Under the pieces are notes generated by a model that searched no databases, was not told the origin of the DNA, and saw only the letters and a program-made list of their open reading frames with translations. This document shows, one piece after another, positions 17,499-25,565 of a stretch of 64,000 bases of DNA. The position numbers were made by a program, and so were the translations under genes. The DNA lies in the NCBI GenBank assembly GCA_039679945.1, contig JBDKTY010000028.1:103353-167352 (forward strand), in the 5' to 3' direction. Position 1 is the stretch's first letter. Each line of letters begins with the position of its first letter. This DNA comes from SbD1 sp039679945. GTDB lineage: Bacteria > Desulfobacterota > Syntrophobacteria > Syntrophobacterales > Syntrophobacteraceae.

Positions 17499-18359
17499 AT
17501 GACTTCACGCTGCCTTATCGTAAACGGAGACGACTTCGGCATCTCCGAGGAAGTGAACAAGGCCATCATTCTGGCCTGGCGCGTCGGCATTCTTACGAGT
17601 TGCAGCCTGATGACAGGTGGCCGCGCGTTTGACGATGCCGTGCGTCTCGCCAGGGAAAACCCCGGACTCGCGGTGGGAATTCACGCCACATGCGTTGACG
17701 GTACATCCGTCCTGCCCCCCGGAAAGATTCCGAACCTCGTTGACGGCAGCGGGAACTTTCCCTCCGACCCCGCTCTCGCGGGTCTGAAATATTTCTTTTG
17801 CAAAGCGGCCCGAAAGGAGCTTGCCAGGGAATTCGAGGCTCAATTCGAGAAATTTCACGCCTCGGGGCTTAGGTGCTCCCATATCGACGGCCACTGTCAC
17901 ATGCACGTAAATCCGGCTGTTTTTGACCCGCTTGTCGCGCTCGGGGAGAAATACGGCGTTCGAAGAATGCGTGTCCCGGACGATGACTTTTCCGCATCCC
18001 GTCCTTTCCTGCTTGGCACTTCGGCGAAGGCGGGGTATGCTTTGGTGTTCAGGTTACTGAGCGCCAGGATGAAGTCGAAGCTTCGCGAGAGGGGTTTCAG
18101 ATTCCCCGTGAGAGTATATGGGAATCTTCTCTCGGGAGCTATGACCGGGGATTATGTGCTCTCCATTCTGGAAAAATTGCCGATTGGTATTAGCGAGGTC
18201 TACTTGCATCCCGCATTTCCGCCGGACTCTGATCCGCCCAATGTGAAAGAGTTCCAGTTGATGACGGAACTTCGTATTTTGCTTGACCCGCAAATTCGAT
18301 CAAAGATGAACAGGCTGGGGATAACCCCCGCCGCTTATCCTGATTTGGACAGGTTTTGA
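17499..18359 (+). CDS. hpnK: Hopanoid-associated ChbG/YdjC-family deacetylase HpnK
   Basis: A 286-residue carbohydrate deacetylase-fold protein. The YdjC motif LIVNGDDFGIS has Asp11-Asp12; His62 (VGIHATC) and His132 (SHIDGHCHMH) complete the likely metal site. HpnK removes the acetyl group from BHT-N-acetylglucosamine before ring contraction by HpnJ, as known from hopanoid genetics. I chose ATG 17499, which puts the conserved strand at the N-terminus; an in-frame ATG at 17427 adds a tail unlike the family. There is a 263-base gap after hpnJ. The stop overlaps the next start by one base. Confidence 0.88.
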   Translation: MTSRCLIVNGDDFGISEEVNKAIILAWRVGILTSCSLMTGGRAFDDAVRLARENPGLAVGIHATCVDGTSVLPPGKIPNLVDGSGNFPSDPALAGLKYFFCKAARKELAREFEAQFEKFHASGLRCSHIDGHCHMHVNPAVFDPLVALGEKYGVRRMRVPDDDFSASRPFLLGTSAKAGYALVFRLLSARMKSKLRERGFRFPVRVYGNLLSGAMTGDYVLSILEKLPIGISEVYLHPAFPPDSDPPNVKEFQLMTELRILLDPQIRSKMNRLGITPAAYPDLDRF

Positions 18360-18808
18360 TGAAGACAGCTTTCGTGATTACCGTGGCGGTTCTTGCCCAG
18401 GCAATTGGGAATACCCTTCTCAGCAAAGGGATGAAGGAAATAGCCTCCTTGCCCTCCTTTGCAGAAGGCTTTTCCGTGATTATGCTCCTCCACGCGATGC
18501 AGAATCCGCTCATCTGGGCCGGGATTATCCTGCTTCTCATTTTCTTCGCGTGCTTTCTTTCCGCACTTTCCTGGGCGGACCTGAGCTTTGTCCTGCCCGC
18601 TACCGCATCGGGCTACATTCTCAATGTCTTTTTTGCCAACCATTTTCTGAACGAACCAGTATCGGAATCTCGATGGCTGGGCTCCCTGTTGATAGTGTGC
18701 GGCATAGCCCTGGTCGCCTGGTCGCAGGACAGACCCCGTGGCTGCGAGACTATCGAGTCCGATTCGCCGGCGTCCAAAGGGGCCGGGCAGAGGGAAATAG
18801 AATGCTGA
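18359..18808 (+). CDS. EmrE/EamA-like small multidrug-resistance-type membrane protein 1
   Basis: A 149-residue protein with four predicted membrane helices (~3-20, 34-63, 71-92, 98-117) and a polar 30-residue tail. The central LSWADLSFVLPATASGYI segment is the SMR/DMT signature with its single membrane carboxylate. ATG at 18359 overlaps the hpnK stop (TGATG). It pairs with a shorter homologue that starts seven bases before its stop. SMR pairs such as ArnE/ArnF flip lipid-linked sugars, so a hopanoid-headgroup intermediate or precursor is a plausible cargo. That role is inferred only from context. Confidence 0.8.
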   Translation: MKTAFVITVAVLAQAIGNTLLSKGMKEIASLPSFAEGFSVIMLLHAMQNPLIWAGIILLLIFFACFLSALSWADLSFVLPATASGYILNVFFANHFLNEPVSESRWLGSLLIVCGIALVAWSQDRPRGCETIESDSPASKGAGQREIEC

Positions 18809-19170
18809 CCGGTGTTATGGTTCTTCTTATAGTTTTCTCGAATGCCGCAGGCGATGTGCTCATTACCCGAGGCATGAAAGAGATCGGTGACATTTCGGCC
18901 GTTAGCCCGCTCAACTTCCTCCGGGTGGTCAAAAGGATACTCTGCAACATAAACTTCGTGGGAGGAGTCCTTTGTCTCGCCGTGAGCTTCTTTTCCTTCC
19001 TGACAGTGCTTACCTGGGCGGATCTGAGTTTTGTTGTACCCGCCACTTCAATCGTGTATGTGGTGACGGTCCTTGGCGCAAAGTTCATTCTGAAAGAGAA
19101 GATAAACCGAATGCGCTGGGCGGGGACCTTGCTCGTCTGCCTCGGTGTGGCCCTGGTTTGCATTCCCTGA
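18802..19170 (+). CDS. EmrE/EamA-like small multidrug-resistance-type membrane protein 2
   Basis: A 122-residue four-helix protein homologous to the preceding one: MKEIGDIS matches MKEIASLP, and LTWADLSFVVPATSIVY matches LSWADLSFVLPATASGY. The ATG at 18802 lies inside the end of the upstream gene (7-base overlap) behind AGAGGG, so the two are translated in a fixed ratio, as expected for a heterodimer. hpnI follows after 27 bases. It lacks the polar tail of its partner. Function inferred: half of a flippase or exporter for the hopanoid pathway. Confidence 0.8.
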   Translation: MLTGVMVLLIVFSNAAGDVLITRGMKEIGDISAVSPLNFLRVVKRILCNINFVGGVLCLAVSFFSFLTVLTWADLSFVVPATSIVYVVTVLGAKFILKEKINRMRWAGTLLVCLGVALVCIP

Positions 19171-19197
19171 GAAACGGACTCTCTTTCTGGCTCCTCC

Positions 19198-20346
19198 ATG
19201 CTTCTTGAATCGCTCAGAGTATTCCTGGCAATTCTCGGCGTGGCTTCCATCTGTTACTATCTGGCGGCCATGGTCGCTGCCCGCCGGTTTTTCTCCCGTA
19301 AGGACCCTCCCCCCGCCGGAGACCATCCTCCCGTATCTATCCTGATTCCGCTGTGCGGCGCCGACTTCAGGGCCTATGAGAATTATGCATCGCTCTGCCG
19401 GCAGGAATACCCGAATTACCAGCTCGTCTTCGGCGTGCAAAACCCGGCCGATTCCTCGATACCCATGGTAAGAAAGCTCATGTGCGACTTCCCGCGCGCC
19501 CAAATCGAACTCGCTACGGACGCCGCGGAGATCGGCCATAATCCAAAGGTGAACAATCTCAACAATATGCTCCCCCTGGCGCGCTACGACACCCTCATCC
19601 TCATGGACAGCGACATCAGGGTCGGTCCCGGCTTCATGAAGACGGTCATCGCCGAACTGGAGGACAGCAGTGGCGGGATCGTGACATGCCTCTACCGTGC
19701 CGGAGAAGCGCCGGGTGTGGCGACCAAACTTGAGGCAGTGGGCATAACCACCGATTTCGCTCCCGGTGTCCTGGTGGCTGAGGCCGGCGCGGGCATTTCC
19801 TTTGCCTTCGGGGCCGCGATCGTCATCGGGAAAAAGACACTTGAGGCAATTGGAGGGATGAAAGCCATCGCCGATTTTCTGGCGGATGATTACATGATTG
19901 GATATCTGGTCGCGAAAGCCGGCCTTCCGGTCCGTCTTTCGCGCTATGTCGTGGAAACAGTGCTCTCCAGGTTGAGCACGGCCGATTTCATAAAGCACCA
20001 GGTACGATGGGCGCGCGGGATTCGCGCGTGCAACCGGCTCGGGCATACGGGATCACTCGTGACCAATGGAACGGTCCTTACCACTTTGCACCTGATTTTG
20101 AGCGGGTTTTCCGGCTTCGGCTGGCTCCTCTTTCTCCTTGCCGTGACGATCCGGCTGGCAATGGCCCGGTTCATTGGAGTGCGATGCATGGGCGACCGCA
20201 TCCTCGGCCGGTATCTCCCGCTGGTACTATTGCGAGACTTTTTCAGCTTTTTCTTCTGGTGCGCCGCCATTGGCGGTAACCGCGTGACCTGGAGAGGAAA
20301 AGTGTTCACGGTTGAGCGCGACGGGAGAATGAAGCCTCGGAGTTGA
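19198..20346 (+). CDS. hpnI: Hopanoid biosynthesis glycosyltransferase HpnI
   Basis: A 382-residue GT2 membrane glycosyltransferase. An N-terminal membrane helix (~8-28) precedes the GT-A domain with VSILIPLCG at 46-54, the DxD motif MDSDIR around 136-141, the acid LADDYMIG near 228-235 and QVRWARG at 268-274 (QxxRW). C-terminal membrane segments follow (~290-365). HpnI adds N-acetylglucosamine to bacteriohopanetetrol, so although last in this operon it acts first: HpnI, then HpnK, then HpnJ. No squalene-hopene cyclase or hpnH/hpnG is in the window, so the hopanoid backbone must be made elsewhere. Confidence 0.9.
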   Translation: MLLESLRVFLAILGVASICYYLAAMVAARRFFSRKDPPPAGDHPPVSILIPLCGADFRAYENYASLCRQEYPNYQLVFGVQNPADSSIPMVRKLMCDFPRAQIELATDAAEIGHNPKVNNLNNMLPLARYDTLILMDSDIRVGPGFMKTVIAELEDSSGGIVTCLYRAGEAPGVATKLEAVGITTDFAPGVLVAEAGAGISFAFGAAIVIGKKTLEAIGGMKAIADFLADDYMIGYLVAKAGLPVRLSRYVVETVLSRLSTADFIKHQVRWARGIRACNRLGHTGSLVTNGTVLTTLHLILSGFSGFGWLLFLLAVTIRLAMARFIGVRCMGDRILGRYLPLVLLRDFFSFFFWCAAIGGNRVTWRGKVFTVERDGRMKPRS

Positions 20347-20715
20347 TCTTGCTCCAAACAGAATGACCGGGTGAAGGAAGTTATTGCCATACCGCAAAGT
20401 TGACAATCGGGCGCGGATACTGAAGGAGGATTCCATTCGGCTGCGATTTTCTTTTTCCGGGAGAGCGAAGGGAGAGCTTGTCCACCCATCCAGTGCGCGC
20501 TTGAGTAGTCGAGAGCTATTTACGTGGGTTACGGGGCCGGATGCTCAACGGCGGTACCGATGCCGCGGGGGTCAGGCTCACAGCGGGCCGGGGGGGGGAA
20601 TTCTACCGCCCCGGTCATGTCCGGCTTCTTCCGCTGGTCACCGAATGGGCTCCGGTCATCATTGCCGACTGGGAGAACCACTAACATGCTACTCTGTTCC
20701 GGAGGAGGTGCTGTC
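20347..20715. other. Gene-poor interval with a poly-G tract
   Basis: About 370 bases between hpnI and the inhibitor gene. It contains a run of nine G (20590-20598). A 47-codon frame at 20541-20684 crosses that run, but it has no clear Shine-Dalgarno and no recognised family, so it is not called as a gene. The strong Shine-Dalgarno of the next gene (GGAGGAGGT) begins at 20701. Confidence 0.5.
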
Positions 20716-21117
20716 ATGGGAATGTTAAGAGTTCTATGCCTGGTGACTCTCATTTTTGTCTCGACCGCGTTTCCCGCGATCGGAGGAGGGACTGACAGCG
20801 TGGTGGTAACGAAGAATGACAACGGCAAAGACATATCGGTCCCCGAGGGAAAAACGATCGAAATCCGCATGGAGCAGCCTGCCGCCACCGGATACGCCTG
20901 GGAAATCATCGGCCTCGACGAGACGCACCTGAAGCTGCTGGCATTCGACAGCAAGCCGCTCAAGGAAGGGCCGATCGCCGGAGGCCCCGTCAGGAAGACC
21001 TGGAGGCTCAAAGCGATCAAAAAGGGGCAGACGGAACTCCGGATGTACAATTACCGCACCTGGGAAGGGCTGGACAAAGCAGTCGGGACATTCAACCTGA
21101 AAATCAAAATCAACTGA
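20716..21117 (+). CDS. Exported chagasin-like (I42) cysteine-protease inhibitor
   Basis: A 133-residue protein with a signal-peptide-like N-terminus (hydrophobic ~3-22, GMLRVLCLVTLIFVSTAFP). The mature part has the three chagasin loops: QPAATGYAWE (NPTTGYxW type, ~55-64), GGPVRKTWRLKA (~91-102) and YRTWE (~115-119). Such proteins block papain-type peptidases, usually in the periplasm or outside the cell. ATG 20716 has GGAGGAGGT six bases upstream, a very strong site. No partner peptidase is nearby. A racemase remnant follows 16 bases later. Confidence 0.8.
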   Translation: MGMLRVLCLVTLIFVSTAFPAIGGGTDSVVVTKNDNGKDISVPEGKTIEIRMEQPAATGYAWEIIGLDETHLKLLAFDSKPLKEGPIAGGPVRKTWRLKAIKKGQTELRMYNYRTWEGLDKAVGTFNLKIKIN

Positions 21118-21133
21118 GTCTCCGGAGGGGTTC

Positions 21134-21262
21134 ATGAAGACGATAGGTCTGATCGGCGGCATGAGCTGGGAATCCACCATGGAGTATTATCGGATTGTTA
21201 ATTTGACCCCAACAGTGCCATTTCGAGCCCCAAATACACCCTTATTCCATAAACTTTACTGA
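21134..21262 (+). pseudogene. Aspartate/glutamate racemase remnant (N-terminal fragment)
   Basis: Behind a good GGAGG site, the frame from ATG 21134 begins MKTIGLIGGMSWESTMEYY, the characteristic N-terminus of the aspartate racemase family (RacD/YgeA, usually ~230 residues). Similarity stops after about 23 codons at RIVN; the next 20 codons are unrelated and end at a TGA near 21262. The rest of the gene is not found downstream, where short direct repeats begin. It is a truncated gene, probably cut by an insertion or deletion. Confidence 0.75.
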
Positions 21263-21321
21263 TATTTTCCAATGCTTGATCTGGCCAGACCCCGTGTACG
21301 AATATTTTCCAATGCTTGATC
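21262..21321. repeat. 20-bp direct repeat, two copies 40 bp apart
   Basis: The same 20 bases (starting ATATTTTCC and ending GCTTGATC) occur at 21262-21281 and 21302-21321, and the bases after each copy are also similar (CTGGCCAGACC against CGGTCCGCC). The pair directly follows the racemase remnant, so it may mark a decayed mobile element or a slippage event. Confidence 0.7.
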
Positions 21322-21413
21322 CGGTCCGCCCCCTCGAGCACCCGTCATGTACCCCTGTACTCGACCCCGCGAGTTGCCAGGGCGAGTTGAGCCGGAGTTT
21401 CCGGGAGGCTCGG

Positions 21414-22019
21414 CTATGTCAGGCTGATCACCTTGTCCGCCAGTTGCATGGCGGTGACTATATCCAGCATGTTGGTAGTCTCGCCGACCTTTTTTTGTTC
21501 AAGCAGGCCGAAGTGATTCAGGCATGTCCCGCACACAAGGACCTTGGCTCCCTCCCCTTCAAGTTCCCGAAGTGAACCCAATGCCTCGGACCCCTCCACC
21601 GATAGCTTCACTCCTCCGTTTACCAGCACCAGTCGCCAAAGTTCCTTCCCCATTTCCTTTAAAGTAAGGAGGAAATTAAGGACCAGTTTGCGCCCCAGGA
21701 CGTCATCGCCGCGACCGAGCATCTCCGTGCCGAGCAGGACGACCACCTTTTTATCAGCCTGAGCGGCAGATTCCTGTTCGTAAACCTCACACGCCTGTGA
21801 CCCGTCTTTGACGCCGTTCACCTCGAATACTCCGTCCTTTTCAACGACGCTCACCGAGAAGCCGAAGCGACCAAGAAACCGTGAAACGTTTTCGCGCGCA
21901 GCCTGGTTGTCCACCGCCACGGTCAGGGAATCGACATCACCTCTTTCAATGACTTCTTTTGTTCTGAGAACGGGATTGGGGCATGCCAGTCCCCTGCAAT
22001 CAAGCGATTCAGTCCGCAT
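21414..22019 (-). CDS. yedF: Selenium metabolism protein YedF (TusA domain plus DsrE-like domain)
   Basis: A 201-residue two-domain protein. The N-terminal TusA-like domain (~1-70) has CRGLACPNPVL with the sulfur/selenium-carrying Cys13 of the CPxP motif. A linker leads to a DsrE/F-like domain (~90-200) containing VLLGTEMLGRGDD and VLVCGTCLNHFGL. This architecture is the YedF family found with selenophosphate-dependent metabolism. The adjacent LysR gene belongs to the regulator type seen beside it. Its presence suggests the organism makes selenoproteins or selenouridine; selD, selA and selB are not in the window. Confidence 0.9.
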   Translation of the reverse strand: MRTESLDCRGLACPNPVLRTKEVIERGDVDSLTVAVDNQAARENVSRFLGRFGFSVSVVEKDGVFEVNGVKDGSQACEVYEQESAAQADKKVVVLLGTEMLGRGDDVLGRKLVLNFLLTLKEMGKELWRLVLVNGGVKLSVEGSEALGSLRELEGEGAKVLVCGTCLNHFGLLEQKKVGETTNMLDIVTAMQLADKVISLT

Positions 22020-22412
22020 ACTCTAAGCTCCCTCATCCGATAGAAGACAACAGCCACCCCCGCAACAAGCCGAGCAACTCCTCCACGTCCGAACTTCGGA
22101 TCGTGGGTGCCATTGTTCGTGTATGCCCCGGTATTTCATGGATTTCGAGGAATTAGTTTAATCACGCGTGAATCAGGGGGACAAATAGATAATTGTGATA
22201 GATCCCATGATTACCATAGGTGAGGACGATGAACCAGTCGGTTAGCTGGCAATACGATATCGGAGGGCAAACTCTCACTGCACCCGCACCCGTTCCTGCC
22301 TCAATGCCTCGGCACGAACGGGGGGACCGCTGCGAGGGTTTGGTTAGGAACGAAATGAGCGGCTTCTCCAGGGGCATCGAAGGACGGACGCAAGGACCAC
22401 CCGCGATCTCGC
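22020..22412. other. Gene-free interval between LysR and yedF
   Basis: About 390 bases. The LysR gene ends and yedF begins on the same strand. I searched for a selenocysteine tRNA (long acceptor and variable arms, GGTTCRA loop) and saw none. No coding frame with family features. A promoter for yedF with a LysR-type T-N11-A operator may be here but was not pinned down. Confidence 0.5.
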
Positions 22413-23312
22413 TCATTCCCCGGCAGAACAGGCACGCAGGTGTTCGAGAAAGGCCGAGCAGAGTGGCGAAAGCTCCCTGTTCCTTCTCTGCGCCAGAAAG
22501 AATGGCCTGTGAATACGCAACCCCTTGATGGAAACCTGGCAGAGCATGCCGCCCGTTATGTCCTCATTCACCGCGAAGGAGGACAGGATAGCTACCCCGA
22601 TCCTGGCTTTTACCGACTGCCGCACAGCCTCCGTGCTTCCCATTTCGGCAACCACATTGAGACGGGACGAAGGGACCCCCGCGGCTTCGAGCGCCTGGAG
22701 CATCACCATGCGCGTCCCGGAACCCCTTTCCCGTGATACGAGGGGGATACCGGCCAGTTCGCTCAACTCCACGAATTCCCGTCCTTCCCAGGGATGCCCG
22801 GGGTAAACCACCAGCACCAACTCGTCTGAATAGATTTCCGCAAGGGCAATTCTCTTATCGTCCCACCGCGCGCCGATCATTCCAAACTCAACGCTGCCGT
22901 CCAAAATCTTTTGAACGACATCGCCACTACCGGCTATTTTGAGAATGATCTGGATGGAGGGGTAGTTGGACTTGAATGCGCCGATAAGGCTAGGAAGCAG
23001 GTAGGTCCCGGGAATAGTGCTGGCTCCGATGTTCAAGGTCCCGGAAAGATTCCCCTTAAATTTTTCGAGGGCCTGGACCGCCTTATCACGGAGTTGGATT
23101 ATCTCGCGCGCGTACTGGTACAGTATCCTGCCTGCCGGCGTGGGAAGAATCTCTCGGCCCAGCCGGTCAATGAGCTTTTCTCCAAGCAGGTCCTCCAGGG
23201 CGCGAATGTGTTCACTCACGGTCGGCTGGGTAAGGCTCACCGCCTCCGCGGCTTTCGTAAAACTCTGAAGTTCCACTACCTTGCAGAAAACCAGCAGTCG
23301 ATGGATATCCAT
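22413..23312 (-). CDS. LysR-family regulator, selenium-metabolism-associated type
   Basis: A 299-residue LysR-type activator. The N-terminal winged helix-turn-helix (~1-60) reads FTKAAEAVSLTQPTVSEHIRALE; the periplasmic-binding-like effector domain (~90-295) has STIPGTYLLP, SRERGSGTR and EMGSTEAVRQSVKARIGVAI, as in CysB/CysL-like regulators. Such regulators are known beside yedF. AGGAGGT lies about 11 bases before the ATG. Because both genes are on the minus strand and close, it probably controls yedF and perhaps other selenium genes. The effector is unknown. Confidence 0.88.
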   Translation of the reverse strand: MDIHRLLVFCKVVELQSFTKAAEAVSLTQPTVSEHIRALEDLLGEKLIDRLGREILPTPAGRILYQYAREIIQLRDKAVQALEKFKGNLSGTLNIGASTIPGTYLLPSLIGAFKSNYPSIQIILKIAGSGDVVQKILDGSVEFGMIGARWDDKRIALAEIYSDELVLVVYPGHPWEGREFVELSELAGIPLVSRERGSGTRMVMLQALEAAGVPSSRLNVVAEMGSTEAVRQSVKARIGVAILSSFAVNEDITGGMLCQVSIKGLRIHRPFFLAQRRNRELSPLCSAFLEHLRACSAGE

Positions 23313-23406
23313 TTGGGCAGAAGACCTCCTTTCGAATCAGGTCGAAGATGTAGCATCAAATCGAACCGGTTATAACACGTCCCATCAGCGTAGAGGTTCC
23401 ATCTTC

Positions 23407-25368
23407 TCACTCTCTGCGAAATTCTTCCTCAATCTTTTCGAGCCTGAGGGCATTTTCCTCCCATTCACGGGTAAGCTCATCGATTTCAGACTGGATCTGC
23501 CTGTACTGCAGCTGTATTTCCTGGGCCAGCTTGCCCTGTTTGTAGGTATCCGGATCGGCCAGACGCTCTTTCAGCAGGTCCAATTCGGAGTGGCGCGAAT
23601 CGAGTTTTTGCTCGAGGCGGTCGATCAGGTCCTGTAACGGCTTCTTTGCCCGGAAGAGTTCATTTCTCAGCTCGGCTTCCGCGCGTTTTTGAACAAGCCG
23701 CGTTTTGGCCCCCGCGCCATTGCTCCCGGATTTAGTCCTTGCGCCGTCGTCGGACTCCACGAGGCGCTGCTTCCAGATGTTCAGGTAGTCTTCAAAATTC
23801 CCGGGGAAAACGTGTATTTCCCCTCCGCCCGCAACCAAAATCTTGTTCGCGACGGCATTTATGAACCGGCGGTCATGGCTGATGAAACACAGAGTCCCCG
23901 AGAACTCGCTCAGCGCCCTTTCCAAGACGACGCGGGATGAAATATCCAGGTGGTTTGTAGGTTCATCGAGCAACAGGAAATTCGGACGCTCGAGGAGCAG
24001 CTTGCACAGGACGAGACGCGCCTTTTCTCCTCCACTCAGTACCGACGTCCTTTTGAGAACATCGTCCCCCAAAAAGAGAAAGGCCCCCAACATTCCCCGG
24101 AGCTGGCTCTGGATCATGTCCCCCGAGACAGACATCGCCTCGGCCAATACGGTGTTTTCCGGCCTCAACTGTTCCCATTGGTGCTGGGCGTAGTAGCCCA
24201 CGGTCGTATGGTATCCGGGAATGCACTCTCCGGAATCGGCGGTTGCCGTGCCCGCGAGCATTTTCAGAAGAGTACTCTTCCCCGCCCCGTTCGGGCCGAG
24301 AAAAGCAATCTTATCACCCCTCTCGATCACCAGGTCGATTCCGCCGTAAACCGTGTTTTCGCCATAGGACTTTGACACATTCCGGAGTTCGAAGACTCGT
24401 CTGCCAGTCCGTGATGGAGACGGAAAAGCGAAATGAATCTCCGATTCAACCGTACTGGGAGCTTCGATCCTCTCGATCTTTTCCAGCATCTTCAGGCGGC
24501 TCTGCGCCTGCGAAGCCGTCCTCTTATCATATCGGTTTTTCTCGATAAATCGCTCAATTTGCCGGATTCGGTCCTGCTGGTTCTTAAAGGTGGCGAACTG
24601 GATTTCCTGGCGCTTCGCCTTCTCTTCCAGGTAAAAGTCGTAATTGCCGGCATATTCCTGAATCTCTCCCTGGTCTATCTCGATGATTCTGGAAACAACC
24701 CGGTTCAGGAAAGCCCGGTCGTGCGAAACCAGGATGAATGCGGACGAGCAATTGAGAAGATAATCCTCGAGCCACATGAGGGATTCGATGTCGAGGTGGT
24801 TAGTCGGCTCATCGAGCAATAGCAGGTCGGGCTCCGAGAGGAGGAGCCGTCCCAGTTCCAGCCGCATCACCCATCCACCGCTGAGGTCCGAGACGGGGCG
24901 GTCGAATTGAGAAGACTTGAAGCCCAGTCCTTCGAGAATCTTTGCGGCGCGTGCCTCGAAGTCATACCCGACGAGATGCTCCAGGCGATCGAGAACCTGG
25001 GCCTGCCTGGTGGCCAGAGCCGTCAGATCCCGGCTGTCGTTGCTGGTCTCCAGGTCACGATGCAGCGACTCCAGCTCGGTTCGGAGCACCTCCGCCTCGC
25101 CATGAATATCCGTTGCACGCGACAATATGGACTTACCGGGCGCGGGGATCGCCTCCTGAGGAAGGTACCCGGCCCGCAGGTTTCTTGCCCTGCTGACACA
25201 TCCCGAGTCCGGCTCCATTTGACCGAGCACAATCTGAAACAGCGTGGATTTGCCTGAACCGTTCGGACCGATCAGGCCAATCCGATCGCCGGGGTGAGCA
25301 TGGAACGAGACATTCCGGAGAAGCTCCTTCTTGCCCAGATATTTGAAAACACCATTTACCGTCAGCAA
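23407..25368 (-). CDS. ABC-F family ATP-binding protein
   Basis: A 653-residue soluble protein with two ABC domains and no membrane part. Domain 1 has GPNGSGKST (~33), LSGGWVMRLELG and LLLLDEPTNHLD; the linker ENRYDKRTASQAQSR is the ABC-F signature region; domain 2 has GPNGAGKST (~340), LSGGEKARL and LLLDEPTNHLD. A C-terminal coiled coil (~550-650) is rich in Glu/Arg/Leu, as in Uup/YheS-like members. ABC-F proteins act on the ribosome; the exact subgroup is not settled. I favour TTG 25368, seven bases after TGGAG, over a TTG eight codons upstream. Confidence 0.9.
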   Translation of the reverse strand: MLTVNGVFKYLGKKELLRNVSFHAHPGDRIGLIGPNGSGKSTLFQIVLGQMEPDSGCVSRARNLRAGYLPQEAIPAPGKSILSRATDIHGEAEVLRTELESLHRDLETSNDSRDLTALATRQAQVLDRLEHLVGYDFEARAAKILEGLGFKSSQFDRPVSDLSGGWVMRLELGRLLLSEPDLLLLDEPTNHLDIESLMWLEDYLLNCSSAFILVSHDRAFLNRVVSRIIEIDQGEIQEYAGNYDFYLEEKAKRQEIQFATFKNQQDRIRQIERFIEKNRYDKRTASQAQSRLKMLEKIERIEAPSTVESEIHFAFPSPSRTGRRVFELRNVSKSYGENTVYGGIDLVIERGDKIAFLGPNGAGKSTLLKMLAGTATADSGECIPGYHTTVGYYAQHQWEQLRPENTVLAEAMSVSGDMIQSQLRGMLGAFLFLGDDVLKRTSVLSGGEKARLVLCKLLLERPNFLLLDEPTNHLDISSRVVLERALSEFSGTLCFISHDRRFINAVANKILVAGGGEIHVFPGNFEDYLNIWKQRLVESDDGARTKSGSNGAGAKTRLVQKRAEAELRNELFRAKKPLQDLIDRLEQKLDSRHSELDLLKERLADPDTYKQGKLAQEIQLQYRQIQSEIDELTREWEENALRLEKIEEEFRRE

Positions 25369-25565
25369 TGACAAACTCCAGAGGCGATTCAAGAAAACGA
25401 CTAATTTTAACTATGTCCGTCGGGAATTCCACTCCCGCCGGTTTTCAGTTCCCTTTTATACATACAGGAAACATACCGGCCCACAAAATGAAAAGAATTC
25501 TCACAACCTTCAAAAGATGCTAAAAGTGACCCATTTAACGAATAATCGCCAAGGAGTATGCACCT

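Noticed and set aside
22020..22412. Possible selenocysteine tRNA near yedF
   Set aside because: No acceptor stem pairing, long variable arm or T-loop consensus could be found.
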